Of a stretch of DNA of 64,000 nucleotides, positions 45,091-55,803 are shown one piece after another. The position numbers were made by a program, and so were the translations under genes. The stretch's first letter is position 1, and each line of letters starts with the position of its first letter. The notes under the pieces were generated by a model. It was not told the DNA's origin, did no database searches, and was given only the letters and a program-made list of their open reading frames with translations. The DNA lies in NCBI GenBank assembly GCA_035714365.1, contig DASTMB010000008.1:62001-126000 (forward strand), in the 5' to 3' direction. The DNA is from Mycobacteriales bacterium. Its GTDB lineage: Bacteria > Actinomycetota > Actinomycetes > BP-191.

Positions 45091-46623
45091 CTACAGGACG
45101 GCGCCCGGCCGGTACGCGATCACCGCGTTGCCCGCGGCGACGTAGAGCGTCCCGGAGGCGACGGCGATGCCGCTGCTCGACAGCGCCGCCGGCACCTGCG
45201 ACGGGTCGGCCAGGTCCAGCGCCATCGGGCGGCGCAGCAGCGGCACGCCGGTCGCCGCGTCGAACGCCACCAGCTCACCGGTGTTCGACAGCGTGAACAC
45301 CGCGCCGCCCGCCGACGTCGTCGACTGGTAGTGCGTGCCGTCGGCGACCGGCGACAGCCAGCGCGTCGCGCCGGCGTTCGTCAGCGAGAACGCGTTGTCG
45401 GCGGGCGAGCTCACGCCGTAGAGCGCGCCGTTGCGGTCCCACGCGGTGGCGGCGGCGTTGCAGACGGCGCAGGAGACGCCGACGACCGCGGACCACTCCT
45501 TGGCCATCGTCGTCGCGTCGGCGACGTGGTAGACGCCGGACTTCTGGAGGTCGCCGATGAGCAGGCGGCCGTCGGGCGCGGTGAACAGGTTCGGCGGCGC
45601 GCCGAAGTCGAGGTCGAGCTGGAGGCACGGCGCGCTGTCGCCGACGATGAGCTGGAGGTTCGGGTCGTCGCCGGCCGCCTCGCACACCGGGTCGACCAGC
45701 TCGCGGGCCGCCGGGTCGTACTGCTCGACGTTGCCCTTCATCCCGCCGACGTACGTGCCGAACGTCGCCCGGTCCCGCCGCACGTCGAGCTTGACGATCG
45801 CGTCGGTGTACGGGTGCTCGATCTTCTTGCTGTACGGGTTGCCGGTGCCGACGTAGGCGTAGCCGTTGCGGGTGTCGATCGCGGGCGCGGTCCAGACGCC
45901 GGCGCCGGCGTAGCCCTGCGCGTACGCGTCGTCCGGCACGACGTCCGCGCGCTTGAGCACCGCGCCCGTCGCCGCGTCGATGATCGCGACGCCGCCGCGG
46001 CCGGTCGGGTCGCCCTCGGCGGGGGAGTAGCCCGCCAGCACGAGCCCGTCGTAGACGACCGGCGTGGCGTTCGTGTAGTAGCCGGCGCCGCTGCGCAACG
46101 GCTCGCTGCGCCAGGCCACCGAGCCGTCGCGGCGGGACAGCGCGATCGCGTACGGCGAGCCGCTCTGGCTCACCAGCGCGACGACGTAGTCGCCGGCGAG
46201 CGCCGGGCTGCTGACGAACTCGCCGCCGAGGCCGGCCGTCGTCCCCTCGGCCAGCGGCACGTGCGTGCGCCAGAGCTGCGCGCCCGTCGCCGCGTCGAGC
46301 GCGATGACGTCGCCCGCCGCCGTGTTGAGGAAGACGCAGCCCGCGGCCACGATCGGCGTGCCGTTGAGGTCGGCGGTCCCGGTGCCGGGGGCGCCTGTCT
46401 GGAACGACCACGCCTTCGCCAGCGTCGGCGCCGACGCCTTGCCGATCCCGCCCGGCGACTGCTGGTGGCGGCTGTTCTGGAGGTCGCGCCCGAACGTCGG
46501 CCACTCGTCGGCGGCGACCTTCCCGACGCACTTCGGCGGCTTCGCGTTCGCGACGGGCGACAGCGGGACGAGCAGGGCGGCGGCGAGGGCCGCCAGCGGC
46601 AGCGTGCGGGAACGCGGAAGCAA
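45091..46623 (-). CDS. secreted PQQ-type beta-propeller protein
   Basis: A 510-residue protein. TTG is the probable start (46623), placed 5 bases after TAGGAG, and opens a signal peptide (LPLAALAAALLVPLSPVANA). The mature part has outer-membrane-assembly/quinoprotein-like propeller repeats with A-x-D-x-x-T-G-x-x-x-W motifs: VIALDAATGAQLWRTHV, AIALSRRDGSVAWRSEP, VAIIDAATGAVLKRA and LVAFDAATGVPLLRR. Cys pairs are frequent (VSCAVCNAAA). PQQ-binding residues cannot be assigned. Upstream ATG/GTG choices would add Arg-rich residues. Confidence 0.7.
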   Translation of the reverse strand: MLPRSRTLPLAALAAALLVPLSPVANAKPPKCVGKVAADEWPTFGRDLQNSRHQQSPGGIGKASAPTLAKAWSFQTGAPGTGTADLNGTPIVAAGCVFLNTAAGDVIALDAATGAQLWRTHVPLAEGTTAGLGGEFVSSPALAGDYVVALVSQSGSPYAIALSRRDGSVAWRSEPLRSGAGYYTNATPVVYDGLVLAGYSPAEGDPTGRGGVAIIDAATGAVLKRADVVPDDAYAQGYAGAGVWTAPAIDTRNGYAYVGTGNPYSKKIEHPYTDAIVKLDVRRDRATFGTYVGGMKGNVEQYDPAARELVDPVCEAAGDDPNLQLIVGDSAPCLQLDLDFGAPPNLFTAPDGRLLIGDLQKSGVYHVADATTMAKEWSAVVGVSCAVCNAAATAWDRNGALYGVSSPADNAFSLTNAGATRWLSPVADGTHYQSTTSAGGAVFTLSNTGELVAFDAATGVPLLRRPMALDLADPSQVPAALSSSGIAVASGTLYVAAGNAVIAYRPGAVL

Positions 46624-46856
46624 CGCGACTCCTAGGGAGGCGACGACGGGGCCGCGCCTCCTTCGCCACGTCCGCCCGGATTCCTGCCGGTTCGCGTGGC
46701 ACTGCACGCTCAGGTGCCGGGCCCGTTGCGGGAAGAAGTTAGAGATGCCGCGTGGGGCAACGACCGTATGGCACCGTAAAAGTCAGCGCACGCGCTGAGT
46801 AGAACCCGGTAGATTCTCCCTTCCAGGGAAGTGTACGGTGACACTACCCCAACAAC

Positions 46857-47664
46857 ATGACGCCGGTAGCCACACCGGCGACGATGCCTGGTGGCGATGA
46901 CGAGATGAGCGTGGACGCAGCCGACCTCGTCCGGCTCCTCGATGAACTCCGGCGTCGCTCTCAGCGTGAGGGTGACGACGAACGCATGTGCGCGTTGCGA
47001 GCCGAGGGGTTCCGGGGAGCCGGGTATGACGCCCTCCGGGACGAGCACTGGCTCTACGCGTATCCGATCCTGCTCAAGGCGATCCGCACGGGCTCGATCG
47101 TGGCAAGGTGCCGCGGTGTCGGGTCGCCCGTCTCGCTCTCACCGGACGACAGGCTCGCGCTGCACACCAACCGGGACGAGCGAGTCGCGCTCGCGGTCGA
47201 CACGCTCATCGATGCGGAGCGGTACTTCCGAGCCGCCTCGTTGGGACGTGAGAAGTGGGACGGCTCTCGGGGGGACCGCTCTCAAGACGTTCTTCGTCGG
47301 CTGTTGCTTCATCAAGTTCCCTGACGCGTACCACAGGTGGTCGCGTCGCCGCTCCGACCGCCTCGTGTCGGAGTCCTACGGGATCGACGCGGATGTGTTC
47401 GCTGACTCACTCGTGGCGCGCACCGTCGACCCAGAGACCACGGCGGTACAGCGCGACCTCGTCGCGCGACTGTTCGAGGGTGCGCGGCCGACCGCTCGAG
47501 CGATCCTCACATTGATGGCGCAGGACCTTACGTATGCCGAGATTGCCCGACGTCTCGGATTGAGCGAGCGTGCGGTGGAGGGGCAGGTCTACCGCCTACG
47601 GCGGCAAGCGCGACTGCTCGATCGAACGCCCGTATCGCGGCGTCCGGTGCGGAGGGCGTCATGA
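46857..47664 (+). pseudogene. sigma-70-like factor interrupted by a +1 frameshift at a G6 run
   Basis: Two overlapping frames encode one protein. The first (46857 to about 47271) gives VDAADLVRLLDELRRRSQRE and the sigma-like N-terminus ending REKWDGSRG. The second (from about 47275 to 47664) continues TALKTFFVGCCFIKFPDAYH and ends with region 4 (MAQDLTYAEIARRLGLSERA then VEGQVYRLRRQARL). Joining them requires dropping one G of the six at 47269-47274. The family has W-x-P/G-x-x-G-A-S-L-K-T-F-F at this point. So the break may be a sequencing indel, a true null mutation or slippage-based expression. The start could also be ATG 46905. Confidence 0.65.
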
Positions 47665-47930
47665 TGCGAGGCGTGGTTGGGGGCGCCACTGTCGGCACCG
47701 GTCTGGCCCTGAAGTTTGCGTCAGCCCCGGCCTGGATGGTCGTCCTGGCGATAGTCCTCGCCTTCGTGCTCGCATCGATCAACGCGGTGTTTCCGCAGGA
47801 CAGCCATGACCGGCTGGACTGGTGGCGACACGTGCTGCGTCGTGACTCGGAAGGTACTGCCGGGCCACCGGGCGCCCGCGATACGGATAGGCGCGCCCGG
47901 CAGGGTTCGAACCTGCGACCCTCCGCTTAG
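47661..47930 (+). CDS. small membrane protein coupled to the sigma-like gene
   Basis: The 89-residue frame starts at ATG 47661, overlapping the sigma frame stop (ATGA). One or two hydrophobic stretches (VVGGATVGTGLALKFASAPA and MVVLAIVLAFVLASINAVF) are followed by DSHDRLDWWRHVLRR. The last 20 residues (ARQGSNLRPSA ending) are the antisense of tRNA-Arg, so the real C-terminus may be extended by read-through or cut by the tRNA. A sigma factor with a following short membrane protein ending in WWR-like sequence is a recurring actinobacterial pair; it could be the anti-sigma or sensor. Confidence 0.5.
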   Translation: MMRGVVGGATVGTGLALKFASAPAWMVVLAIVLAFVLASINAVFPQDSHDRLDWWRHVLRRDSEGTAGPPGARDTDRRARQGSNLRPSA

Positions 47931-47965
47931 AAGGCGGACGCTCTGTCCGGCTGAGCTACGGGCGC
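47892..47965 (-). tRNA. tRNA-Arg (TCT anticodon)
   Basis: The minus strand gives acceptor GCGCCCG/CGGGCGC, anticodon stem TCCGC/GCGGA with loop CTTCTAA and anticodon TCT, and T-arm CAGGTTCGAACCCTG; discriminator G, no encoded CCA. The 3' end overlaps the end of the small membrane protein frame on the other strand. Confidence 0.95.
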
Positions 47966-48033
47966 TCGTGCCCCGCCATTGTGCCGTGCGGGGCGGGCGG
48001 CGCCGGTGGTGCGCGGCGCCGCCCGCCGTACCG

Positions 48034-49287
48034 CTAGTAGGTGCAGCCGCTCGTCGGGAGCGTGTGCGGGTCGGGCACCGGGGCGCCCTTCCACAGCGCG
48101 TCGAGGAACGTCTGCGGGCAGCGCAGCACGCCGAAGCGGAGCTGGAAGTGCAGGTGCGGCCCGGTCGCGGAGCCGGTCGAGCCGCTGTAGCCGAGGAGCT
48201 GGCCGACGGAGACGGCGCCGTTGGCGGCGACGAGCGACGACGCGTGGCAGTACGTGTACGTGACGCCGTCCTGGCCGGCGAGGACGATGCCGTTGCCGCA
48301 CCGGCTGTCGCTGACCCGGGTCGCCGAGCCGCTGGTGACCGCGTAGAACGGCGTGCCGGTGCCGACGGGCACGTCCGCGGCCGGGTAGTCGTGGTGCGGC
48401 TTGGTGAGCCACGACTCGTACTGGATGGACGTCTTCGGCAGCACGAACGCGTACGGCGCGGCGGCCGTCGTCGCGCCGGGGTCGCCGTTGCCGCGGTAGC
48501 GGACGTTGCCGTAGGCGTAGACCTGGCCGATGCTCGACATGGCCGCGTAGCCCTGGCCGTTCTCGGTGACGGCGACGCCGGCGATGGCGCCGGTGTACCC
48601 GCTCGGGTTGCCGAAGTAGCCGGCGTTGTACGCGTAGACCTGGCCCTGCGAGGAGATCGCGACGTAGCCCTGGCCGTTCGGCGTCACCGAGACGCCGGCG
48701 ATGCTGCCGCTGTAGCCGGTCGGGTTGCCGCGGTACGGCACGTTGTACGCGTAGACCTGGCCGTGGTCGGAGATCGCGACGTAGCCCTGGCCGTCGGCGG
48801 TGACGGAGATGCCGACCATCCGGCCGGTGAAGCCGGTCGGGTTGCCGCGGTAGGCGACGGTGCCGTAGGCGTAGACCTGGCCGAACTCGGAGATCGCGAC
48901 GTACCCCTGGCCGTCGGCGGTCACCGAGATGCCGGTGATGTTGCCGGTGAACCCGGCCGGGTTGCCGCGGTAGATGACCGTGCCGTAGGCGTAGACCTGG
49001 CCGGCGGAGGAGATCGTGGCGTAGCCGAGGCCGTCGCCGGTGAGCGAGATGCCGACGATCTTGCCGGTGAAGCCGACCGGGTTGCCGCGGTACTGCGCGG
49101 TGCCGTAGGCGTAGACCTCGCCGGCGTCGGAGACGAGGGCGTAGCCCTGGCCGTCGCGCGTGACGCTGACGCCGGTGAACGTACGGGTGTCGGCGTGCGC
49201 GGTCGTGAGACCGGGCGCGACGACCGTGGCGGCCGCCGCGACGGCCGCCGCGAGGCGTAGCCGGAACCTGCCGAACGTGCTTCCCAC
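48034..49287 (-). CDS. secreted M23-type peptidase with seven N-terminal repeats
   Basis: A 417-residue protein. A signal peptide (LRLAAAVAAAATVVAPGLTT) is followed by seven tandem repeats of about 35-40 residues with consensus GISVTADGQGYVAISxxGQV then YAYGTVxYRGNPxGFTG (about 48490-49180), which could form a closed propeller or a wall-binding stalk. The C-terminal LytM/M23 domain has HHDYPAADVPVGTGTPFYAV and GPHLHFQLRFG, holding the zinc His and Asp residues. It probably cleaves peptidoglycan cross-links. The GTG at 49287 follows AGGAG by 7 bases. Confidence 0.8.
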   Translation of the reverse strand: MGSTFGRFRLRLAAAVAAAATVVAPGLTTAHADTRTFTGVSVTRDGQGYALVSDAGEVYAYGTAQYRGNPVGFTGKIVGISLTGDGLGYATISSAGQVYAYGTVIYRGNPAGFTGNITGISVTADGQGYVAISEFGQVYAYGTVAYRGNPTGFTGRMVGISVTADGQGYVAISDHGQVYAYNVPYRGNPTGYSGSIAGVSVTPNGQGYVAISSQGQVYAYNAGYFGNPSGYTGAIAGVAVTENGQGYAAMSSIGQVYAYGNVRYRGNGDPGATTAAAPYAFVLPKTSIQYESWLTKPHHDYPAADVPVGTGTPFYAVTSGSATRVSDSRCGNGIVLAGQDGVTYTYCHASSLVAANGAVSVGQLLGYSGSTGSATGPHLHFQLRFGVLRCPQTFLDALWKGAPVPDPHTLPTSGCTY

Positions 49288-49524
49288 TGCGTTGCTCCTG
49301 TCCTGTCGTGTGCCGAGGGCATGGCGACGAAGGCCCTCCGCGCACGGGAGCGCGAGGGCCGGCTGACCAACGGGACGAGCCGCCGAAGTGGGCGGCGAGA
49401 AGCGCGGCAGTGTGGCCGCGGCACGTCCCCCCCCGGTCGCGGCGTCCGGCCGCGACCTCACCATTGATAGCAGCGGGTGCCAGAAATGTCACTACTCGTG
49501 ACGGAAGTTCCGGCCGGGAAACGA

Positions 49525-49561
49525 CGGCGGCCGCCGCCCCGCGAGGGGACGGCGGCCGCCG
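49525..49561 (-). terminator. terminator of the matrixin gene
   Basis: A 16-bp stem with one bulged A (49525-49540 with 49545-49561), GC-rich, 14 bases after the stop on the minus strand. The rest of the gap to 49288 holds no gene I can support; it includes the upstream region of the M23 gene. Confidence 0.7.
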
Positions 49562-49575
49562 GAGTGCGGTGCGGG

Positions 49576-50289
49576 TTAGTACACGGCGTTCGCGCCGGCG
49601 ATGTCGCCGCTCGCGATGGACCGCTTCAGGGTCTCGCCGCTGTAGCCGTACGCGTACATCGTCTCGAAGCGCGCGCCGGACGGGTGGTCGAGGCCGTAGG
49701 TGTGGCCGAACTCGTGCGTGCCGATGTTCTGGATGTCGTAGACGTTGCCGGCGGTCTCGTAGCAGCCGTCACCCTCGGCACCGAGGTTGGCCCACGTGAA
49801 CGACGTGTTGAACAGCGTGTCGCTCTCGACGGTGCCGTCGGTCCAGCGCCAGGTGTAGGTCACGGCGAGCGTGGTGCCGCCGGTCTTGCCGAACATCGTC
49901 TCGTAGCTGTGGTTCGCGGTCGGCTTCAGCGACGACGTGGTGCTCGTGGCGACGCTGATGGCCGGGGCCGGCGTGCCCTGCGACCAGGCGCTGTACGCGC
50001 TCTGGATGGCGTTGACGGTCGCGCTGAGGTTGAGGTAGCTCGGCAGCGTCGTCGTGTTGAACGTCGACGTGGTCGGGCCCGCCACCTTCCAGCCGGTGAG
50101 CGCGTAGGTGCCGCTCGCCGCGCCGGCGTTGGTGCAGTTGGCGCCGCCCGAGGGGCCGGCGGCGTTCTTGTCGACCTTGATGGCGTGGACGTCGATCAGC
50201 GTCGCGTGGTTGCCGACGGCCTGAGCGGCGCCGCCGTTGACGGTGGCGCCGAGGACGAGCGCCAGCGCCGCGATGTGGCGTGCCTTCAT
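49576..50289 (-). CDS. secreted matrixin-like metalloprotease (M10 family)
   Basis: The 237-residue protein has a signal peptide (MKARHIAALALVLGATVNGG, cleavage near AAQA) and the zinc site HEFGHTYGLDHP (HExxHxxGxxH) near residue 192, with a Met-turn candidate ETMYAYGYSG after it. It is short for a matrixin and has no hemopexin or propeptide Cys switch visible. Two Cys pairs might stabilise it. The substrate is unknown. Its neighbours are other exported proteins. Confidence 0.78.
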   Translation of the reverse strand: MKARHIAALALVLGATVNGGAAQAVGNHATLIDVHAIKVDKNAAGPSGGANCTNAGAASGTYALTGWKVAGPTTSTFNTTTLPSYLNLSATVNAIQSAYSAWSQGTPAPAISVATSTTSSLKPTANHSYETMFGKTGGTTLAVTYTWRWTDGTVESDTLFNTSFTWANLGAEGDGCYETAGNVYDIQNIGTHEFGHTYGLDHPSGARFETMYAYGYSGETLKRSIASGDIAGANAVY

Positions 50290-50436
50290 GCAGTGCTCCG
50301 ATTCGTAGGGGGTCGAGCGGGGTGCGACCACGGAAGGACAACGCGGCGAAGCCTTCTCCGCCGGAGGAACCAGGTCAAGACCCCGCAAACCAGGAGATTT
50401 CTCCGTGTCGCGCGGCGCGGCGGCAGAATCGCCCTC

Positions 50437-52161
50437 ATGCCCGACGTGCTGCGGATCGGCAACTGCTCCGGCTTCTACGGCGACCGGCTCGCGGCGATGC
50501 GCGAGCAGCTCGACGGCGGCGACCTCGACGTCCTCACCGGTGACTACCTCGCCGAGCTGACGATGCTCATCCTCTGGCGCAGCCGGCTGAAGGACCCGGC
50601 GAAGGGGTACGCGACGACGTTCCTGCGCCAGCTCGAGGACTGCCTCGGCACCGCCGTCGACCGCGGGGTGCGGATCGTCGTCAACGCCGGCGGCCTCAAC
50701 CCGGCCGGCTGCGCCGACGCGGTCCGCGCGCTCGCCGAGCGCCTCGGCGTCCGCGCCGCCGTCGCGCACGTCGAGGGCGACGACCTGATGCCCCGCCTCG
50801 CCGACCTCGCGCCGTACCTCACCCACCTCGACACCGGCGAGCCGCTCGCCAACGCCGCGAACCCGCCCGTCAGCGCCAACGCCTACCTCGGCGCGTGGCC
50901 GGTCGCCGAGGCGCTGCGCGGCGGCGCCGGCGTCGTCGTCACCGGCCGCGTCACCGACGCGGCGCTCGTCGCCGGCCCCGCGATCCACCGCTTCGGCTGG
51001 GGGCCCACCGACTACGACGCGCTGGCCGGCGCCGTCGTCGCCGGTCACGTGCTGGAGTGCGGCGCGCAGGCCACCGGCGGCAACTACGCGTTCTTCGGCG
51101 AGGTGCCGGGCATCGAGCACGTCGGCTTCCCGGTCGCGGAGGTCGCCGCAGACGGCTCCTGCGTCGTCACCAAGCACGACGGCACCGGCGGCCTGGTCAG
51201 CGCCGGCACGGTCACCGCGCAGCTCCTCTACGAGATCGCCGGCGAGCGCTACCTCGGCCCGGACGTCGTCGCGCGGTTCGACACGATCGAGCTCGCCGAG
51301 GAGGGCCGCGACCGGGTGCGGATCAGCGGCGTCCGCGGCGAGCCGCCGCCGGACACGCTCAAGGTCGCGCTGAACCTCGTCGGCGGCTTCCGCAACTCCG
51401 TGACGTTCGTGCTGACCGGGCTGGACCTGCCCGCCAAGGCGGCCCTGGCCGAACGCCAGCTCCGCGCGGCGTTCCCCGACCTCGAGGCGTCGCTGTCGCG
51501 CGCCGACGTGGGCGACCCCGACACGAACGAGGCTGCGACCGCGACGCTGCGCGTCACCGTCAAGGACGCGGCGCCGGACCGCATCGGCCGGGCGTTCTCG
51601 TCGGCCGCGGTGGAGCTGGGGCTCGCGTCGTACCCGGGCTTCACGATGACCGCGCCGCCGGGCGACGCGACGCCGTACGGCGTCTACTGGCCGGCGCTCG
51701 TGCCGCGCGACCTGGTGACGCCGGTCGTCGTGCACGCCGACGGCACCCGCGTCGAGGTGCCGCACCCGCCGATCGGTATGGCCGAACCGGTGGCGCGCGG
51801 GTTCACGACGTACCCGCCCGACGGGCCGACGGAGCGCGTGCCGCTCGGCCGCGTCGCCGGCGCCCGATCCGGCGACAAGGGCGGCACCGCGAACCTCGGC
51901 GTCTGGGTCCGCACGCCCACGGCGTTCGGCTGGCTGCACGACTTCCTCACCGTCGAACGCCTCCGCGAGCTGCTGCCGGAGACCGCGGCGTTGCCGGTCG
52001 AGCGGCACGTGTTCGCGAACCTCAACGCCCTGAACTTCGTGATCCCCGGCCTGCTCGGCGAGGGCGTGTCGTCGTCGACGCGCGCCGACCCGCAGGCGAA
52101 GGGGCTCGGGGAGTGGCTGCGTTCGCGGCTGGTCGACGTGCCGGTGGCGCTGCTGCGTTAG
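50437..52161 (+). CDS. AtuA-like protein (DUF1446 with C-terminal AtuA-C domain)
   Basis: The 574-residue protein starts MPDVLRIGNCSGFYGDRLAA. The N-terminal about 450 residues carry the DUF1446 pattern: GNCSGFYGDRLAAM, TGDYLAELTM, GLNPAGCADAVRAL and TGRVTDAALVAGPAIHRFGW. A C-terminal about 100-residue domain starts near RVAGARSGDKGGTANLGVWV. AtuA proteins belong to acyclic terpene (citronellol/geraniol) utilisation clusters in Pseudomonas, but isolated homologues are common in actinobacteria. No other atu genes are nearby, so the substrate is open. Its stop overlaps the convergent gene by 4 bases. Confidence 0.8.
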   Translation: MPDVLRIGNCSGFYGDRLAAMREQLDGGDLDVLTGDYLAELTMLILWRSRLKDPAKGYATTFLRQLEDCLGTAVDRGVRIVVNAGGLNPAGCADAVRALAERLGVRAAVAHVEGDDLMPRLADLAPYLTHLDTGEPLANAANPPVSANAYLGAWPVAEALRGGAGVVVTGRVTDAALVAGPAIHRFGWGPTDYDALAGAVVAGHVLECGAQATGGNYAFFGEVPGIEHVGFPVAEVAADGSCVVTKHDGTGGLVSAGTVTAQLLYEIAGERYLGPDVVARFDTIELAEEGRDRVRISGVRGEPPPDTLKVALNLVGGFRNSVTFVLTGLDLPAKAALAERQLRAAFPDLEASLSRADVGDPDTNEAATATLRVTVKDAAPDRIGRAFSSAAVELGLASYPGFTMTAPPGDATPYGVYWPALVPRDLVTPVVVHADGTRVEVPHPPIGMAEPVARGFTTYPPDGPTERVPLGRVAGARSGDKGGTANLGVWVRTPTAFGWLHDFLTVERLRELLPETAALPVERHVFANLNALNFVIPGLLGEGVSSSTRADPQAKGLGEWLRSRLVDVPVALLR

Positions 52162-52589
52162 CGCGCCGCGCGGCGGGACGCGACGGCCGCCGCGGCCGCA
52201 CCGGCGGCGAGGAGCGCGAGGGCGGGGGAGGCGCCGGTGTTCGGCATGTCGGGTGCGCCGCCGCCGCCGGACCCGCCACCCGACCCGCCGCCGTTGCCGC
52301 CCGAGCCACCGGACCCGCCGCTGCCGCCGGAGCCGCCCTGGGCGGTCGGCGTCGCGGGCGGCGCCGTGGTGGGCACGTTGACCGGAGGCGGCGGGGTGGT
52401 CGCCGTCGCCGACGGTTGGTCGACCGGCGGCGTCGACACCAGCGGGGACGACACCAGCGGCGACGACGTCGGCTGCGCCGAGGTCGTGCCGTCGTCGTCG
52501 CCACCCCGGCTCAACGCCGTCACGACGCCGATCCCGAGCACGCCGAAGATGAGCACGGCGATCGCGACGACGAGCCGGCGCGTGGGCAC
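52158..52589 (-). CDS. Gly/Pro/Thr-rich surface protein with MPNTG sorting tail
   Basis: A 143-residue protein. GTG 52589 follows GGAGGG and opens a basic N-terminus and a membrane/signal helix (LVVAIAVLIFGVLGIGVVTA). A Ser/Thr/Pro linker and Gly/Ser runs follow. The C-terminus has MPNTG, then a hydrophobic helix (ASPALALLAAGAAAAAVA) and a basic tail, SRRAAR. This is a sortase-type wall-anchoring layout with Met in place of Leu. The same MPxTG is present at the end of 56883-58553. No functional domain visible. No sortase gene is found in the window. Confidence 0.55.
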   Translation of the reverse strand: MPTRRLVVAIAVLIFGVLGIGVVTALSRGGDDDGTTSAQPTSSPLVSSPLVSTPPVDQPSATATTPPPPVNVPTTAPPATPTAQGGSGGSGGSGGSGGNGGGSGGGSGGGGAPDMPNTGASPALALLAAGAAAAAVASRRAAR

Positions 52590-52671
52590 GGCGGGGTCCC
52601 TCCGTTCGGCGGTTGTCGGGACGATTCCACCACCAACGCGGCACAAGATCGCGGAGGCGGCGCCCGGCGTG

Positions 52672-54042
52672 TTACGGCACCGGGCAGACCGCGGCCGGAC
52701 CGGCCGCCGCGAACGCCAGCGGCGGCGGCGCCGGCGGCGCCGGCGGCTCGGTCACGGCCGGGGCGCCCGCGCCGCCGCCGTCCACGCGCAGCACGTCGAG
52801 GCCACGGTGGTAGTCGGAGACGTAGACGAGGTCCGGCCGCCCCGGCACGAACACCGCCTGCCCCGCCACGCCGTCGTCCGGCCGGAACCACCCGACCTGC
52901 CGGACGTTCGCCGGGTCGCGCACGTCGAGGAACCGCACGCCCGCCTGGAAGAACGCGTCCGCGACGACGCCGTGCGCGTTGACGTCGAACCAGTGCGACG
53001 AGCAGGACCGCACGCCCTCGATGCGTGGCGACCACAACGACACGGGCACCAGCCGCTGCGCGTCGCGGTCGATCCGCCAGGTCTGGAACCGCCCGCCCTG
53101 CGGCTCCGCCGACCACGGGTCGGCGGCGCCGCAGCCGTTGAACGCCTCCTCGGTGACGAGCACGGTGTGCCGGTCGAGGCGGCGGACGTTGTGGTGGATC
53201 ACCTGGTTGGTGCGCGCGTTGTCCTCCGGCGTCGTCGCGGCGAGCAGCCGCGGCCGCAACGGGTCGCGCGGCGGCGCGTACATCGCGGTGCCGCCGGTGC
53301 CGGAGAGCCAGACGTCGCCGTAGTCGTCCACGTGCGCGTCGTGGACCAGGCCGGGCACGTACGCGCCGTACGGGTCGCCGGCGGGCGAGCGCACGGTGCC
53401 GGCGACGCGCGGGTGGTCGAGGTCGCGCAGGTCGACCACGAGGACGCCGCCGTCGCGGGCGCCGGTGACGTAGGCGAACGCGCAGTCGAGGACGCAGGTC
53501 GCGGTGTGGCCGGCGCCGGGCAGCGGCGTCCCGTCGGCGGCGGTGCCGACCTCGGCGGGCAGCGTCAGCGCCGACCGCAACGCCGGGTGCTCCGGGTCGG
53601 CGACGTCGTAGACGAACAGCACGCCCGGCAGGTACGGCGTCGGCTTCACCTCGGCGAGCGGCGCCGTGCTCTTCCTGCGGTCCATCGCGACGAGCAGGAC
53701 GTGGCGCGCCTCGGAGACGTCGACGTCCTCGTTCTGCCACAGCGGCAACGGCAGGTGCGCGACGAGCCGCGGCGTCTCCGGCAGCGCCGTGTCGAACACC
53801 CACAGCCCGCCGTCGGAGGCGGCGTCGCCGTCCGGGCCGCCGTAGCCGGTCGACCGCGCGGTCGTGTGGAAGTAGTAGCGGCCGGAGAACCGCCCGCCCA
53901 CGCCGACGCCGGTCGGGACGTTCGCGACCAGGCGGACGTTCGGCGAGGTGCTGTAGACCGTCAGCGGCGTGGGCGGGTACGCGTGCGCCGCCGGCGCGAG
54001 CAGCGCGGCGACGGCGAGCAGGGCGAGCGGGAGGCGGCGCAT
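52672..54042 (-). CDS. secreted LVIVD-type propeller protein
   Basis: The 456-residue protein has a signal peptide (MRRLPLALLAVAALLAPAAH) and LVIVD-like repeats: VLFVYDVADPEHPALRSALT, GVLVVDLRDLDHPRVAGTVR and VRFLDVRDPANVRQVGWFRP. These are the D-x-x-x-P-x-x-V pattern of surface propeller proteins. A Pro-rich end (VTEPPAPPAPPPLAF) lacks a membrane anchor. Cys pairs (CVLDCAF, SCSSHW) are probably oxidised. Function unknown; homologues are often called LVIVD repeat or choice-of-anchor proteins. Confidence 0.65.
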   Translation of the reverse strand: MRRLPLALLAVAALLAPAAHAYPPTPLTVYSTSPNVRLVANVPTGVGVGGRFSGRYYFHTTARSTGYGGPDGDAASDGGLWVFDTALPETPRLVAHLPLPLWQNEDVDVSEARHVLLVAMDRRKSTAPLAEVKPTPYLPGVLFVYDVADPEHPALRSALTLPAEVGTAADGTPLPGAGHTATCVLDCAFAYVTGARDGGVLVVDLRDLDHPRVAGTVRSPAGDPYGAYVPGLVHDAHVDDYGDVWLSGTGGTAMYAPPRDPLRPRLLAATTPEDNARTNQVIHHNVRRLDRHTVLVTEEAFNGCGAADPWSAEPQGGRFQTWRIDRDAQRLVPVSLWSPRIEGVRSCSSHWFDVNAHGVVADAFFQAGVRFLDVRDPANVRQVGWFRPDDGVAGQAVFVPGRPDLVYVSDYHRGLDVLRVDGGGAGAPAVTEPPAPPAPPPLAFAAAGPAAVCPVP

Positions 54043-54096
54043 GGCCGTCGGGATTCGCGGCGACCGGCCGCCGCGCCTGCTGGCAGGATGTGCCGC

Positions 54097-55782
<1,686 letters not shown>

Positions 55783-55803
55783 CGCCGCCCTGCGCGGCGC
55801 CGC

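Noticed and set aside
46640-46860. Partial duplicate of tRNA-Arg as an attachment site for the sigma cassette
   Set aside because: I compared the region by eye with the tRNA-Arg 3' end and found no match.
46710-47048. Minus-strand frame opposite the sigma-like gene
   Set aside because: No coding signature, and the plus-strand frame has recognisable sigma sequence.
48490-49180. Regular repeats resembling a CRISPR array at nucleotide level
   Set aside because: The period (about 105-125 bp) and coding of a seven-fold protein repeat rule it out.
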